This document shows, in pieces, positions 40,767-51,345 of a stretch of DNA of 64,000 nt; the stretch's first letter is position 1, and every line of letters begins with the position of its first letter. The position numbers and the translations under genes were made by a program. Source of the stretch: Paulinella micropora (lineage: Eukaryota > Cercozoa > Imbricatea > Euglyphida); assembly GCA_009731375.1 (NCBI GenBank), contig BJOX01000007.1:244333-308332 (forward strand). Direction: 5' to 3'. The notes beneath the pieces are model-generated. The model worked only from the letters and a program-made list of their open reading frames with translations, did not search any database and was not told the origin of the DNA.

Positions 40767-41102
40767 TTATAAATTAATATTGTAAATAGCCATTCTCATA
40801 TTTAGTTGTTTTAATGCTTCACTACATATACACATTTTGATATTTTCTTTTCGTGTTCTTGCTTGTTTTCCTTCTAACTCTTTTTCTTTCTCCCTCCAAA
40901 AGTCATTCGCTTTTTTGTATCTATTTACCATTTCTTCCCTAGTGAAATGATTAACTGTCAAGTTGTCTGCTTTCGCTTCTGGAAAATGCTTGTTGTATTC
41001 TTCTTTCATTTCTTTATCAGCTTGTATAAATAAAGACATCGTGTCATCCATACTATTTTGGTTTTGTTTTCTTTGTCTGCTTCTGATTTTTTTGCTTGGC
41101 AT
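40767..41102 (-). CDS. Small basic helical protein 2
   Basis: 111 codons, ATG at 41100-41102. It has a basic start (MPSKKIRSRQRKQNQN) and a charged helical body (NDFWREKEKELEGKQARTRK). No family recognised. Its start region resembles the neighbouring 67-aa gene in both promoter and first residues (MP-K/R-K), which suggests a common regulation class, probably early. Confidence 0.6.
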   Translation of the reverse strand: MPSKKIRSRQRKQNQNSMDDTMSLFIQADKEMKEEYNKHFPEAKADNLTVNHFTREEMVNRYKKANDFWREKEKELEGKQARTRKENIKMCICSEALKQLNMRMAIYNINL

Positions 41103-41140
41103 CTTTTATATTTGTAATATTATTTTTATAAATGTAAATA
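41103..41140 (-). promoter_or_regulatory. Early-type promoter box, copy 2
   Basis: Minus strand: ATAAAAATAATATTACAAAT, then ATAAAAG and ATG. It repeats 40744-40766 with two to three changes. Confidence 0.55.
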
Positions 41141-41251
41141 ATTAATTTTTATTTCGGGGACCAAAAACGGGGGGATAATGCTGTTATCTGTTTATACGAC
41201 AGACTTTGTAAAAAATGGCAAACGATAGGGAAATTCAAAATGGGAAGGGGG

Positions 41252-41294
41252 GGGTGGGGCCTTAGAAACACCCCCCTTTCCTTCTCGTTTTTTT
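41252..41294 (-). repeat. Right terminal inverted repeat
   Basis: Reverse complement of 23484-23525 with one extra terminal T. The inner continuation (a G-rich tract from 41246) is not shared with the left end. Confidence 0.95.
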
Positions 41295-41300
41295 GTTGGT
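41295..41300. repeat. Target-site duplication, right copy (GTTGGT)
   Basis: Directly outside the right terminal repeat. Identical to 23478-23483. Confidence 0.9.
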
Positions 41301-41429
41301 TTTCCACCTGAAGGTTGGATGGAGGCACGCCAAGACCTATGTCAAGAGCAGAAGTATGATAATCAGACTGTTAGTTGCCTAACTTGTTTCATTTCTAATA
41401 TGTTTTGTTGCTACTATAGCCTCTGGAAG

Positions 41430-41701
41430 GTCTATCCTAGCGGTCAGAAACTTTGACAACGAGGAGGGGAAAGAAAATCCTCCTCCACCGAGCGTTCAAT
41501 TTATGAACTTTTACATGCTTAACGCGCAGCATTCCAAAATGCTGAAGGCGCCTTCCCTTTCATGGGAAAAGGATATAAACCCCTTGCTTGTCCCATATGT
41601 GAACAACCCAACCGATCCGCCCTTACTCCGCAAGTTTAACAAGAAAGATCTTTGGAAGGCGCTCTTTCGCCCCCAGGACAGGGCTCGCAAGACGAAATAT
41701 G
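41430..41701 (+). CDS. Exon 3 (mapped) of the host gene, 3' of the viral insertion
   Basis: The acceptor chosen at 41428-41429 keeps the phase-2 frame of exon 2 open; the AG ten bases earlier would not. Encodes ~90 residues of normal composition (SVQFMNFYMLNAQHSKML and WEKDINPLLVPYV). A GT donor follows at 41702. The intron from 23419 to 41429 would be only ~190 bases without the PLV and one copy of the target-site duplication. Confidence 0.6.
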
Positions 41702-41773
41702 GTCAACATTCTTTTTGTTAGTCTTTTGCGTCTGTGGTAGTATCAGGATGTTTATTACTTTATACATATATAG

Positions 41774-41914
41774 AGAGTTTGAAGGAGGGAGACTTGGCGA
41801 ACGCCATTCCGACGGGGCAGGATGCTGACCAGGACACTGCAACGGAGCAGTGGGTAGCCAAGGCTCAGCCTGCAAAAGCTCCAGCTTCCTCACACAAAAA
41901 AACAAAACACAAAG
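41774..41914 (+). CDS. Exon 4 (mapped) of the host gene
   Basis: The acceptor ATATATAG precedes a 141-base exon, phase 1 at both ends, ending before GTCAAA. Encodes an acidic/Ala-rich segment with a Lys-rich end (ASSHKKTKHK). The upstream intron is 72 bases. Confidence 0.5.
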
Positions 41915-42186
41915 GTCAAACAAACGGTTACGTGACGTAAATACAACCAAAATATAAATGATGCATTTACATAGGTGCAGGTAAGCTTGCGTCTGGAGAT
42001 CCGTCCAAATCCAAGGTTTTTTGTTTTTTCGTATTGATCTATCTATCGATTGATTGGTAGATCTATATCTGCCTATTGTTTGTCTATCTATATTTCCATC
42101 TATATATCTCATATTTTTCTTTGGTTCTTTCTTTCTTTTCCTTTTCCTTCTTTTTTCTTTTCTTTTTTATAGGTTTTCACTCAAGC

Positions 42187-42279
42187 GCAGGTGAATGATT
42201 TGATCCAAAAAGCGCTCAAGAAGAATGAGAACGAGAAGAAGAAGAAGAAGAAGAAGAAGAAGAAGAAGAAGAAGAAGAA

Positions 42280-42318
<39 letters not shown>

Positions 42319-42547
42319 ACACTCAAAAAGAAGTTGAAGAAAATCAAGTCTAAGAATGAGACTCAGAAGAAATGCAAGGTGGAGAACGAGGAAAAGAAGA
42401 AGAAGAAGAAGAAGAAGAAGAAGAAGAAGAAGAAGAAGAAGAAGAAGAAGAAGAAAAAGAAGAAGAAGAAGAAGAAGCAAGAAGCAGAAGAAGAAGAAGA
42501 AGAAGAAGAAGAAGAAGAAGAAGAAGAAGAAGAAGAAGAAGAAGAAG

Positions 42548-42578
<31 letters not shown>

Positions 42579-43122
42579 GAGGTCCAAGAATAAGGGAAAG
42601 AAAGATAAGAAAGGCAAGGCTGAGGAGAAGAAGGACCAGGCAGAGAACGAGAAGCAGAAGAAGAAGAAGAAGAAGACCAATAAGACGAAGAAGGTGCAGG
42701 AAGAGGAGAATCAGGAAGAGTCGGAGAATGATGAGGAAGATGACGAGGAGGAAGAAGTAGAGCGTCCGAGAAAGAAGAAGAAGTTTGCAGGAGGAGTCGG
42801 AGGAGGATCAAGAGGAGGAGGAGGACAGGGACGTGCAGGACCAGGAGGAGGATGGGGAGAAGGACGAGGAGGAGGATGGGGAGAAGGAAGAGGACAAGGA
42901 TGGGGAGGAGGAGGACAAGGATGGGGAGGAGGACAAGGAGGAGGACAAGGAGGAGGAGGAGGACAAGGATGGGGAGGAGGCGGGGGAGGTTCTGGGTACG
43001 TTGATCACTTGTCTCAGGCTTTTCAGTTTGCCGCCAATCGTTCTGCGGCGGGGCAAGAGTCGGCTGCTGACAAGTGGCTCAATTTTGCCATGGCTACTTT
43101 AGCCATGAACCAACGACGTTGA
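42187..43122 (+). CDS. Last exon of the host gene: Lys/Glu repeats and a Gly-rich C-terminus
   Basis: Begins AQVNDLIQKALKKNE, then enters GAA/AAG repeats read as poly-Lys or poly-Glu. The register changes in the microsatellite (42240-42300) before the final frame, which is open from ~42300 to the TGA at 43120-43122. That frame has charged repeats, a Gly/Trp-rich region (GGGWGEGRGGGWGEGRG) and a unique C-terminal segment (DHLSQAFQFAANRSAAGQES). The Gly-rich region is a coding minisatellite. Function unknown. Confidence 0.55.
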
Positions 43123-43188
43123 TTGCAGCGGCTCTGCGGAGTTGCACAGGGGCGATTGACTGATTTATCACCAACCCCGCCCCCCCCC

Positions 43189-43809
43189 NNNNNNNNNNNN
43201 NNNNNNNNNNNNNNNNNNNNNNNNNNNNNNNNNNNNNNNNNNNNNNNNNNNNNNNNNNNNNNNNNNNNNNNNNNNNNNNNNNNNNNNNNNNNNNNNNNNN
43301 NNNNNNNNNNNNNNNNNNNNNNNNNNNNNNNNNNNNNNNNNNNNNNNNNNNNNNNNNNNNNNNNNNNNNNNNNNNNNNNNNNNNNNNNNNNNNNNNNNNN
43401 NNNNNNNNNNNNNNNNNNNNNNNNNNNNNNNNNNNNNNNNNNNNNNNNNNNNNNNNNNNNNNNNNNNNNNNNNNNNNNNNNNNNNNNNNNNNNNNNNNNN
43501 NNNNNNNNNNNNNNNNNNNNNNNNNNNNNNNNNNNNNNNNNNNNNNNNNNNNNNNNNNNNNNNNNNNNNNNNNNNNNNNNNNNNNNNNNNNNNNNNNNNN
43601 NNNNNNNNNNNNNNNNNNNNNNNNNNNNNNNNNNNNNNNNNNNNNNNNNNNNNNNNNNNNNNNNNNNNNNNNNNNNNNNNNNNNNNNNNNNNNNNNNNNN
43701 NNNNNNNNNNNNNNNNNNNNNNNNNNNNNNNNNNNNNNNNNNNNNNNNNNNNNNNNNNNNNNNNNNNNNNNNNNNNNNNNNNNNNNNNNNNNNNNNNNNN
43801 NNNNNNNNN
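43189..43809. other. Assembly gap flanked by poly-C on both sides
   Basis: Run of Ns between CCCCCCCC and a 20+ base C-run. Sequence from 43860 to 44330 is AT-rich and shows no gene. Confidence 0.99.
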
Positions 43810-44331
43810 CCCCCCCCCCCCCCCCCCCCCCCCGGTGGTCGGGTGTCGAGCGATCGCCGCTAAGTCAATAAACCAAAGTCAAAACTAAATATAATTAATT
43901 TTTACTCTTATTTTACTCTTAAAACAAAATAGAAAAGCATATTTGCCACCGTTGCGCATTTTGACAGATAAAATTTGGACTTCAGTAAAAAAAATTTGAA
44001 GAAATCGGACGGATTTCAGGTTATGTTACTTAATAAACACTAAGTCAAGTATAGACACTCAAAATGAATGGAAAACTAGTTTTTAATACATAAAAACATT
44101 AGTATTCATGAAATCGTGATGATTTCTGTTGATTTCAATACCTTGCAAAAATAGTCAAAATAGGCTGAAATTTGGTAAAAACCAAGTTTATCCTGTTTGT
44201 CCGAATTGGTTGTTATATGCACATGGAAAACATAAGCATAGCAACCAAAATACACACACAATGTCCACACATCATTTTCATACGCACAGAAGAAAATCAG
44301 ATACTGATTCACTTTCAACCAGATACGTATA

Positions 44332-45060
44332 TCACATCGCACTCGAGGTCGGGGGAAAGACCACAGGCCCGACAGCAGCCGCGGCCACGCCCGCTGCCAG
44401 GGCGGCGGCAGGCTTGGGTGATAAGCACACGTCACATGCGGCGGCGCTTCCATTCAAATACGTGCACTCCAGGCAAGTCCACTGCTCGCGATTAGAGGTT
44501 GCGCTACCCACTTCCGATGTCTCAGCGGTGCTCGACGCCCGGGCTGCGGCAGGCTTGGGCGATGTGCACATGTCACACGCCAAGGCGTTGGGGCCGTTCA
44601 AGAAGGTGCAGAGAACGCAAGCCCACTCATTGGCCTTGTACGGCTCCTGTCGCGCTCCCTCTTGCTCCTCCCTGCGCTTGCCAGCCTCCTCCTCCTCCTC
44701 CTGCTCTTGGCGCTGTCGCTCCTCCTGCTCGCGGCGCTTGCGAGCCTCCTCCTCCTCCTCCTCCTTTTGCCTCACTCTCTCTTCCTCCTCCTGTCGCGCT
44801 CTCTTGCTCCTGCCTGCGCTTGCGAGCTTCCTCCTCTTGGCGCTGTCGCTCCTCCTGCTCACGGCGCCTGCGTGCATCCTACTCCTCCTGCGCCACTCTC
44901 TCTTCCTCCTGTCGCGCTCTCTCTTGCTCCTGCCTGCGCTTGCGAGCTTCCTGTTCTTGGCGCTGTTGCTCCTCCTGCTCGCCGCGCTTACGAATCTCCT
45001 CCACGTCCTCCTCCTTCTTCTCCTCCTTCTCATCCTGTGGCGGGGGCGGGCTGTGCCGGA
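44332..45060 (-). CDS. Protein with a Glu/Arg coiled coil and two RanBP2-type zinc fingers (frame broken)
   Basis: The C-terminal ~110 residues hold two RanBP2-type fingers: WACVLCTFLNGPNALACDMC and WTCLECTYLNGSAAACDVC (W-x-C-x2-C, T-x2-N, C-x2-C), each followed by xSPKPAA. Such fingers bind ubiquitin or RNA. Upstream is a long coiled coil of EARKRREQEERQRQEQ-type repeats, a coding minisatellite in which the register changes and an in-frame TAG occurs near 44880. The stop after the second finger is at 44332-44334. Confidence 0.6.
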   Translation of the reverse strand, partial: SGTARPRHRMRRRRRRRRTWRRFVSAASRRSNSAKNRKLASAGRSKRERDRRKREWRRRSRMHAGAVSRRSDSAKRRKLASAGRSKRARQEEEERVRQKEEEEEEARKRREQEERQRQEQEEEEEAGKRREEQEGARQEPYKANEWACVLCTFLNGPNALACDMCTSPKPAAARASSTAETSEVGSATSNREQWTCLECTYLNGSAAACDVCLSPKPAAALAAGVAAAAVGPVVFPPTSSAM

Positions 45061-45228
45061 TCTGCCAGTGCCAGCACATAGCATAAATACATAAAATACA
45101 TACATACACGACATTGATACACACTATATATTCTACAGGGCAAGGGAGTAATCCTCCAAGATAGCAAAAGTACATGACATATAAACATAACATACAATTT
45201 GACATACATACATACATGACTGACATAC

Positions 45229-45243
45229 ATGAGAGAGAGAGAT

Positions 45244-45305
<62 letters not shown>

Positions 45306-45775
45306 CTACGTACCACTAGTTGCGATTGATAAAGAATTCGTTATCTTTTTTGAAGAAAAAAAGACGAATATACTAAAGAAAGGAAAACATTTGAACACCA
45401 AACAGATAGAGTTGTAGTTGGAATCCTACAAAACAATGCTAAGACAGGATTTCCCACTTTAGAGAGAGAGAGAGAGAGCGATATATATATACATATGTAT
45501 ATATATAATATAGGTACATATATACATAGAGAGAGAGAGAGGAGGGGGGGGGGGGGAAGAGAGAAAGAGAGAGAGAGAGAGGGGGAGGGANNNNNNNNNN
45601 NNNNNNNNNNNNNNNNNNNNNNNNNNNNNNNNNNNNNNNNNNNNNNNNNNNNNNNNNNNNNNNNNNNNNNNNNNNNNNNNNNNNNNNNNNNNNNNNNNNN
45701 NNNNNNNNNNNNNNNNNNNNNNNNNNNNNNNNNNNNNNNNNNNNNNNNNNNNNNNNNNNNNNNNNNNNNNNNNNN

Positions 45776-45812
<37 letters not shown>

Positions 45813-45823
45813 TAGATAGATAG

Positions 45824-45855
<32 letters not shown>

Positions 45856-45914
45856 GATAGAGATAGATGTAGAGATAGATAGAGATAGAGATAGATAGAG
45901 AGAGATAGATAGAT

Positions 45915-45945
<31 letters not shown>

Positions 45946-45982
45946 TAGAGATAGATAGAAATATAGATAGATGTATAGATAG

Positions 45983-46051
<69 letters not shown>

Positions 46052-46066
46052 AGAAAAAAAAAGAAG

Positions 46067-46098
<32 letters not shown>

Positions 46099-46099
46099 G

Positions 46100-46166
<67 letters not shown>

Positions 46167-46190
46167 GTAGGTAGGTAGGTAGGTAGATAG
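45229..46190. repeat. GA/GT/GATA simple repeats with a gap
   Basis: (GA)n and (GT)n at 45229-45305, a ~130 base unique stretch, then (GA)n, a gap at 45591-45775, and GA/GATA/GGTA repeats to 46190. No gene. Confidence 0.95.
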
Positions 46191-46192
46191 AC

Positions 46193-46281
46193 AGATGAGA
46201 TATCAGAAAAAAAGGAGCTTCTGATTTCGTCAACCAAGGAAGTCTGTGGGTAAAGTATTAACCCGATGCTCAGCTAAGCCG

Positions 46282-46285
<4 letters not shown>
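46193..46285 (+). repeat. Second copy of the dispersed repeat at 1483-1580
   Basis: Matches 1483-1580 with few changes (GGAGCTTCTGATTTCGTCAA, then AAGTATTAACCCGATG), and is cut off directly at a GATA array. Confidence 0.7.
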
Positions 46286-46370
<85 letters not shown>

Positions 46371-46740
46371 CGTTTCGTCCAGGAGCGTCGCATAGCCAAA
46401 TGGCCATAAGCGTCCTTCCGAGGCAGCCTCGCTTTCAGGCCTGCCTTCGCCTTCCTGGCTCCCTCCAATGGCCAGCGGAGGGATCCACTCACCAAGCACG
46501 AAGTGCAGGGTGAGTAGCTTTTACGAAGCACGAAGTGCAGGGTGAGTAGCTTTTACGGGCGAGCTCAAAGAAAAAAAAAAAAAAAAAAACCTAACGCCAC
46601 ATCGACCCATGGTGCATCCTTGCGAGATAGCCGACGGGCATGTGGTGCAGTTTGCTCTAGGAAGGTTGGTCTTCATCGCCAACACCCGCCCCCTCGACCC
46701 ATTTTTCTTACAACGAAGGAAGGGACGCCCGAATGGGATA
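46286..46740. repeat. (GATA)n, then a spacer with a 29-bp tandem duplication
   Basis: GATA repeats to 46370. After that, single-copy DNA contains ACGAAGTGCAGGGTGAGTAG + CTTTTACG twice in tandem (46498-46555) and an A19 run. No gene is supported. Confidence 0.7.
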
Positions 46741-46744
46741 AATG

Positions 46745-46800
<56 letters not shown>

Positions 46801-46881
46801 TCGATTTAGATAGAGTTAAATAGAGTTAGATAGATTTGGATAGATTTGGATAGATCGATAGATCGATCGATAGCTAGATAT

Positions 46882-46925
<44 letters not shown>

Positions 46926-47051
46926 GTAAATTAGTAGTAGATAGGTAGATAGATAGATATATATATAGATAGATAGAAAGAGAGATAGAGATAGAGATAG
47001 AGATAGAGATAGAGATAGAGATAGATAGATAGATAGATGGATAGATAGATC

Positions 47052-47094
<43 letters not shown>

Positions 47095-47158
47095 GGATAG
47101 ATAGATGGGTAGGTAGATAGGTAGGTAGGTAGGTAGGTAGGTAGATAGAAACAAAAAT

Positions 47159-47192
<34 letters not shown>

Positions 47193-47200
47193 AGAGATAG

Positions 47201-47248
<48 letters not shown>

Positions 47249-47295
47249 GTATACATATATAATATATATATATATATATATATTCAGAAACATAT

Positions 47296-47333
<38 letters not shown>

Positions 47334-47335
47334 GC
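46741..47335. repeat. GATA/GGTA/GA arrays
   Basis: Tetranucleotide and GA repeats with short TA runs. Poly-SIYL frames are artefacts. Confidence 0.95.
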
Positions 47336-47352
47336 AGAGGGAGGGCCACGAC

Positions 47353-47454
47353 CTGGGCTTGTCTATAGCGGTAGTAACCATAAGCTGTTGCAACACCTGC
47401 CGCAGCAGCGACCAGCAGGACGGCCTTCTTTTGGCTTGATGACAGGGACTGCAT
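47353..47454 (-). CDS. Possible short first exon encoding a membrane anchor
   Basis: An ATG at 47452-47454 opens a ~34-codon frame with a Lys-Lys stop-transfer-like head and an Ala/Val-rich helix ([18 protein letters not shown]), ending YRYRQAQ before a possible GT donor. This resembles a single-span N-terminal anchor, but it is short and the rest of the gene is not found. Low confidence. Confidence 0.3.
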
Positions 47455-47599
47455 CTAAACAAGCCAATTAGGAAAACTGAGGCCAAATCTAGCTGGACAT
47501 GGGGCGTTTGCAGCATGGTGCGTACACTTTTTTGTGTTTCCCATGTTATGCTGCGAAAAAAATGATGCAAGTTACCTTGATGCGGATAATAGCTGATGA

Positions 47600-48300
47600 A
47601 ATCGAGCGCAAGAAAGGAAGGAGGAAGGTGGAAAGAGGAAGGAGGAAGAAGGGAAGGGGAAGGAAGGAAAGAAGGAAGGAAGGAAGGACGGACGGAAGGA
47701 AGGAAGGAAAAGAAGGAGGAAGGAAGGAAGGAGGAAGGAGGAAGGAGGAAGGAAGGAGGAAGCAGGAAGCAAGACGCAGGAAGCAGGAGGGCACAATGCA
47801 CGGTGGCAGCAGCAAGAACGAACATTTTGTGTAACACTCGTTGACAAAGCAACTCTGTATGCATCATATATATAGAATCATACAGTCCCTCCAGACGGGG
47901 ATTCTTTTGTATCTTGACGCATTTTCTTTGATTTGTTTTACTTGTGTGTGTTAGGTGTATTGATTGGAGGTGGCACGCTGTTAAGAAAGGTGCAAAAAAA
48001 AAGGTGTTCTAAAATCACGGAGGAAGAAGCAGGAAGCAGGAAGCAGGAAGCAGGAAGCAAGAAGCAAGCGAAGCAGAAACAGGAAGCAGGAAGCAGGAAG
48101 CAGGAAGAAGGAAGCAGGAAGCAGGAAGCAGGAAGCAGGCGCAAGGCACCGCAGCAGCAGCAAGAACGAAAATTTTGTGTAACACGCGTTGACAAAGCAA
48201 TCTCTGTATGCATCATCTATATAGAAACATACAGCCCCCCGGTTCTTTTGAGCTCTTTTGTATCTTGACGCATGTTCCTTGATGTGTTTTTGTGGTGTAC
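47600..48300. repeat. Tandemly duplicated GGAAGCA tract plus exon-flank unit (~360 bp)
   Basis: Two copies of the same arrangement: an AGGAAGCAGGAAG-type purine tract, then GCAGCAGCAAGAACGAA, TTTTGTGTAACAC, TGTATGCATCAT, CTTTTGTATCTTGACGCAT, and a GT(A/G)TTGATTGGAG exon start. Copies begin near 47600 and 48020. The second leads into the exon at 48303. In the first the exon has degenerated. Confidence 0.7.
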
Positions 48301-48302
48301 AG

Positions 48303-48377
48303 GATGTGTTGATTGGAGAAAGTGCTGAGAAAGGTGTTAAAATCACGGTGATCCAAAATCAACGGAACAGCAGCCAG
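48303..48377 (+). CDS. Short internal exon of an unidentified gene
   Basis: 25 codons, phase 0, between GTGTACAG and GTTTAT. Encodes DVLIGESAEKGVKITVIQNQ plus five residues. A decayed duplicate of its 5' half lies at 47955-48020. A further exon-like segment follows at 48984-49044. Gene identity unknown. Confidence 0.4.
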
Positions 48378-48569
48378 GTTTATTGGTGCTGGCTTCTATG
48401 CGTAGCTCGGGCCGGCACTTTTTTGGTATTTTTTGATGACCATCCAACCAGCAAACTTCGTCATCTTTGTAGAATTGACGTGAAGCAAACTAGGCAAATT
48501 GAGAAATTTCAAGCTCCGTATTCTGTATATAGCTACTATAAGACATGGAGAAGCTGTGTGCGTGATTAT

Positions 48570-49320
48570 GTATGTATGTATGCATGTATGTATGTATGTA
48601 TGTATGTGTATGTATGTATGTATGTATGTAGGTATTTAGGTATGTAGGTATGTAGGTATGTATGTATGTATGTATGTATGCATGTATGTATGTATGTATG
48701 TATGTATGCATGCATGCATGCATGTATGTATGTATGTATGTATGTATGTTTGTATGTATGTATGTATGTATGTATGTATGTATGTTTTGTATGTATGCAT
48801 GTATGTATGTATGTATGTATGTATGTATGTATGTATATATGTATGTATATATGTATGTATGTATGTATGTGTTTATGTGTGAGTGTGTGTATGTATGTAT
48901 GTATGTATGTATGTATGTATGTCTCTCTCTCAGGCTCTCTCTCTCTCTCTTACTTATAAATGTGTAATCAAAATATCATTTAGGTTTATTTTGGACGACG
49001 CTCAGCCAGGATACTTGAAGGGACAAAATAATTTAATGAAGCAGGTATACACTACTACTACCAAGAAAGTTTATTTTCGGTATGTATGCATGTATGTATG
49101 TATGCATGCATGCATGTATGTATATATGCATGTAAATATGTATGTAGGTATGTAGGTATGTAGGTATGTAGGTATGTAGGTATGTAGGTATGTAGGTATG
49201 CAGGTATGCAGGTATGTATGTATGTATATATGTATGTACTAGCTAGTATGTATGTATGTATGGACGGTCTGGATGTATGTATGGTATGTATGCATGCATG
49301 TATTTATATGTATTTATGTA
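48570..49320. repeat. (TATG)n arrays around a short exon-like island
   Basis: TATG/CATG/TAGG repeats at 48570-48930 and 49080-49320. Between them an island at 48984-49044 (CATTTAG acceptor, then FILDDAQPGYLKGQNNLMKQ, then a GTATAC donor) looks like an internal exon. Confidence 0.7.
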
Positions 49321-49329
49321 TGTAAATTC

Positions 49330-50055
49330 GACACTGCGGATGTCATTATTACCGTATGATTATTAAATTATTCAATATTAATCAAGATTATGAAAAAAAA
49401 AGTCATCAATATTAATAAACTTGAACAGCCAATACAAATCCAGGCAATATTAATCAACCGTCTTATGATGTTAATCCGACCAATATTGATCACTATTAAT
49501 ATTAATCAATATCACTTAATCCGAGGCAATATGAACTTGAGTTCAATCAAGTTGAATCAATATTAATCAATATTAATCAACATAACTTGATCAAGTTATG
49601 ACGGTGGCAGTTGACTTATCATAATGAAGTAACTTAACTCGAAGAAACTTGATTAACACAGTATCATAGTAATAATTCGGTCCGGTACGGTATTCACATG
49701 ATTCTGGATGACTCATGATAATATGATCTTATTCAATATTATTCCATTAGTATTATATTATTAATAATCAATACTATTCAATACTCACTGTTCAATATTA
49801 TGCTTCAATATTATTCAATATTATTCAATTAGTGCCGGTTATTCAATATTATTCAATGATCAGTGATATTAATATTATATTATTCAATATCATCAAGAGA
49901 GTCGGACCACTGCGCTGAACATCAAAGTTTCAACAATAACGTGGCTATTCTTTGTTACAGTATTATTTAAATACTGATATATAATAATTAAATTTAATAA
50001 TTTGTAGTTGGAAAGATTGGGAGAGTTACTGACGGGACCTAAAGTGTCCTTGCTC
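49330..50055. repeat. AT-rich ATTCAATATTA-type tandem repeats
   Basis: Imperfect short repeats of ATTAATCAATATT and ATTATTCAATATT. No gene. The last ~60 bases before the LTR (AATTTGTAGTTGGA ... GGGACCTAAAGTGTCCTTGC) resemble 59439-59490 beyond the other LTR. Confidence 0.75.
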
Positions 50056-50752
50056 TGTATTACGACCGGAGGTCTTACCCTTACGAGCTCAATAATAAAA
50101 AGGAATTTAATAATAACGTTAAACACAACTGGTTCAGAACTAACCTCCACTTCTAAAGTAGAAAGGGAAGTCAAGTCTGAACCCAAACAACAAGTCAGAG
50201 GGAACAACCGTTAAAAACGGAGTGTCCCTTTGACAGGGTCAACTGACACGTTTCGTTACGTCCGTAACCTGCACAAATGCCAAAACATACCCCAAACAAC
50301 AACCCATAAGTGCAATTTCCCTTATTTAGCCATAAGTTCCCAGTCACGGGAAAAAAGCCAAATTTCACGGAATTTCCGTGACCTTTTTTCCAAAACTTCA
50401 AACGGTTACTACATATGATGTAAAAGGATCGGGTCAACGCTATTAATGTGGGAGATTATTCAATATGGATGCTACATAATCATGTAATCTGCATCCTGAA
50501 AACCTTTCTCCACTCCGGTAAACGGTTACGTGTTAGATGTAGGTTTTAAGGTCCTATGAGATCCAAGCATCCCAGCTTTCTTCTCATATTCCATATCCTA
50601 AAACCACGTTAAAACCGGATGTATTAATCAGAACCGGAAATGTAATAAGAATTCATCTTAAAATACATTTAATAACAAGAAATTACTTCCACGAGTAAAT
50701 TCCCGTAAACCCTAATAGCGTAAAAACGATGTAGTATACCGTGGGTGTTACA
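50056..50752 (-). repeat. 3' LTR of the gypsy element
   Basis: Plus-strand ends TGTATTAC ... GTGTTACA, so in element sense it begins TGTAACACCC, a common LTR start. It aligns along its whole length with 58600-59305. Confidence 0.85.
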
Positions 50753-50785
50753 TAGCACCCCTTCCCCCTCCTTTGAGATCGCTCG
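50753..50785 (-). other. Polypurine tract
   Basis: In element sense AAAGGAGGGGGAAGGGGTGC lies directly before the 3' LTR, the expected primer for plus-strand synthesis. Sequence from 50786 to 51345 has no clear domain. Confidence 0.7.
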
Positions 50786-51345
50786 GATCTCAACTCTGGA
50801 GTAATACCAACGGAGACTACATCTCGTATAATCTCGTCAGCACCGGCTTTTTGGGGAATCCCAGCCGACTGTCCACCATCCCAAGAGCCACCTCAGCTCG
50901 ACCCCTGATCAAATCTTATCAAGAGCCACCCAACGGATTATAGGCCTGTGCTTCATGTGGGCTAAGCTCCAAGGCTTAATGTTGCCCGAAGATCGTGAAT
51001 CTGGCACTCGACCAGTTCATGTCTTCATCCCCCTACGCGCGCGATTTCCCGAAGTCACAGTCCCATAGTCTGACCGACCACCAATCAGACCCTGTCTAAT
51101 CCATCAAATGTGAATGGTGCCTGGCCCCGAAGTCCGAATTGACCGAACCCCAAAGTCCAACCCTTAAAACGACGATGGCCTTCTCGCCGAGTTCCTCTCC
51201 CGTACCGTGTCCGTAAAGTTTTAATGTTGAGTAGGACCCCCAGTACAAATTTCCCACACACTATGGTCAATGTGCGCCCAACTTCCCTTTTCCCCGACCC
51301 GAATTCCAATTCCTTCTTCCTTCACCCCTTCCGGATGTTTCCTCC

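Larger units (their letters stand above)
23484..41294. mobile_element. Integrated Polinton-like virus (PLV)
   Basis: A 17.8 kb unit bounded by ~42-bp terminal inverted repeats and a 6-bp duplication. It carries the PLV hallmark set: double-jelly-roll major capsid protein, penton-like minor capsid protein, A32-type packaging ATPase, adenain-like protease, polymerase and SF1 helicase. It is AT-rich and intron-poor, unlike its microsatellite-laden surroundings. Virion genes lie on the plus strand, replication genes on the minus strand, with stop codons meeting at 37151/37155. No integrase or recombinase is recognised. Several genes carry frame breaks. Confidence 0.95.

Noticed and set aside
44332-45086. 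Plus-strand Ser/Pro/Leu-rich proteins opposite the zinc-finger gene
   Set aside because: Antisense of the Glu/Arg coiled coil. The minus strand carries two intact RanBP2 finger patterns.
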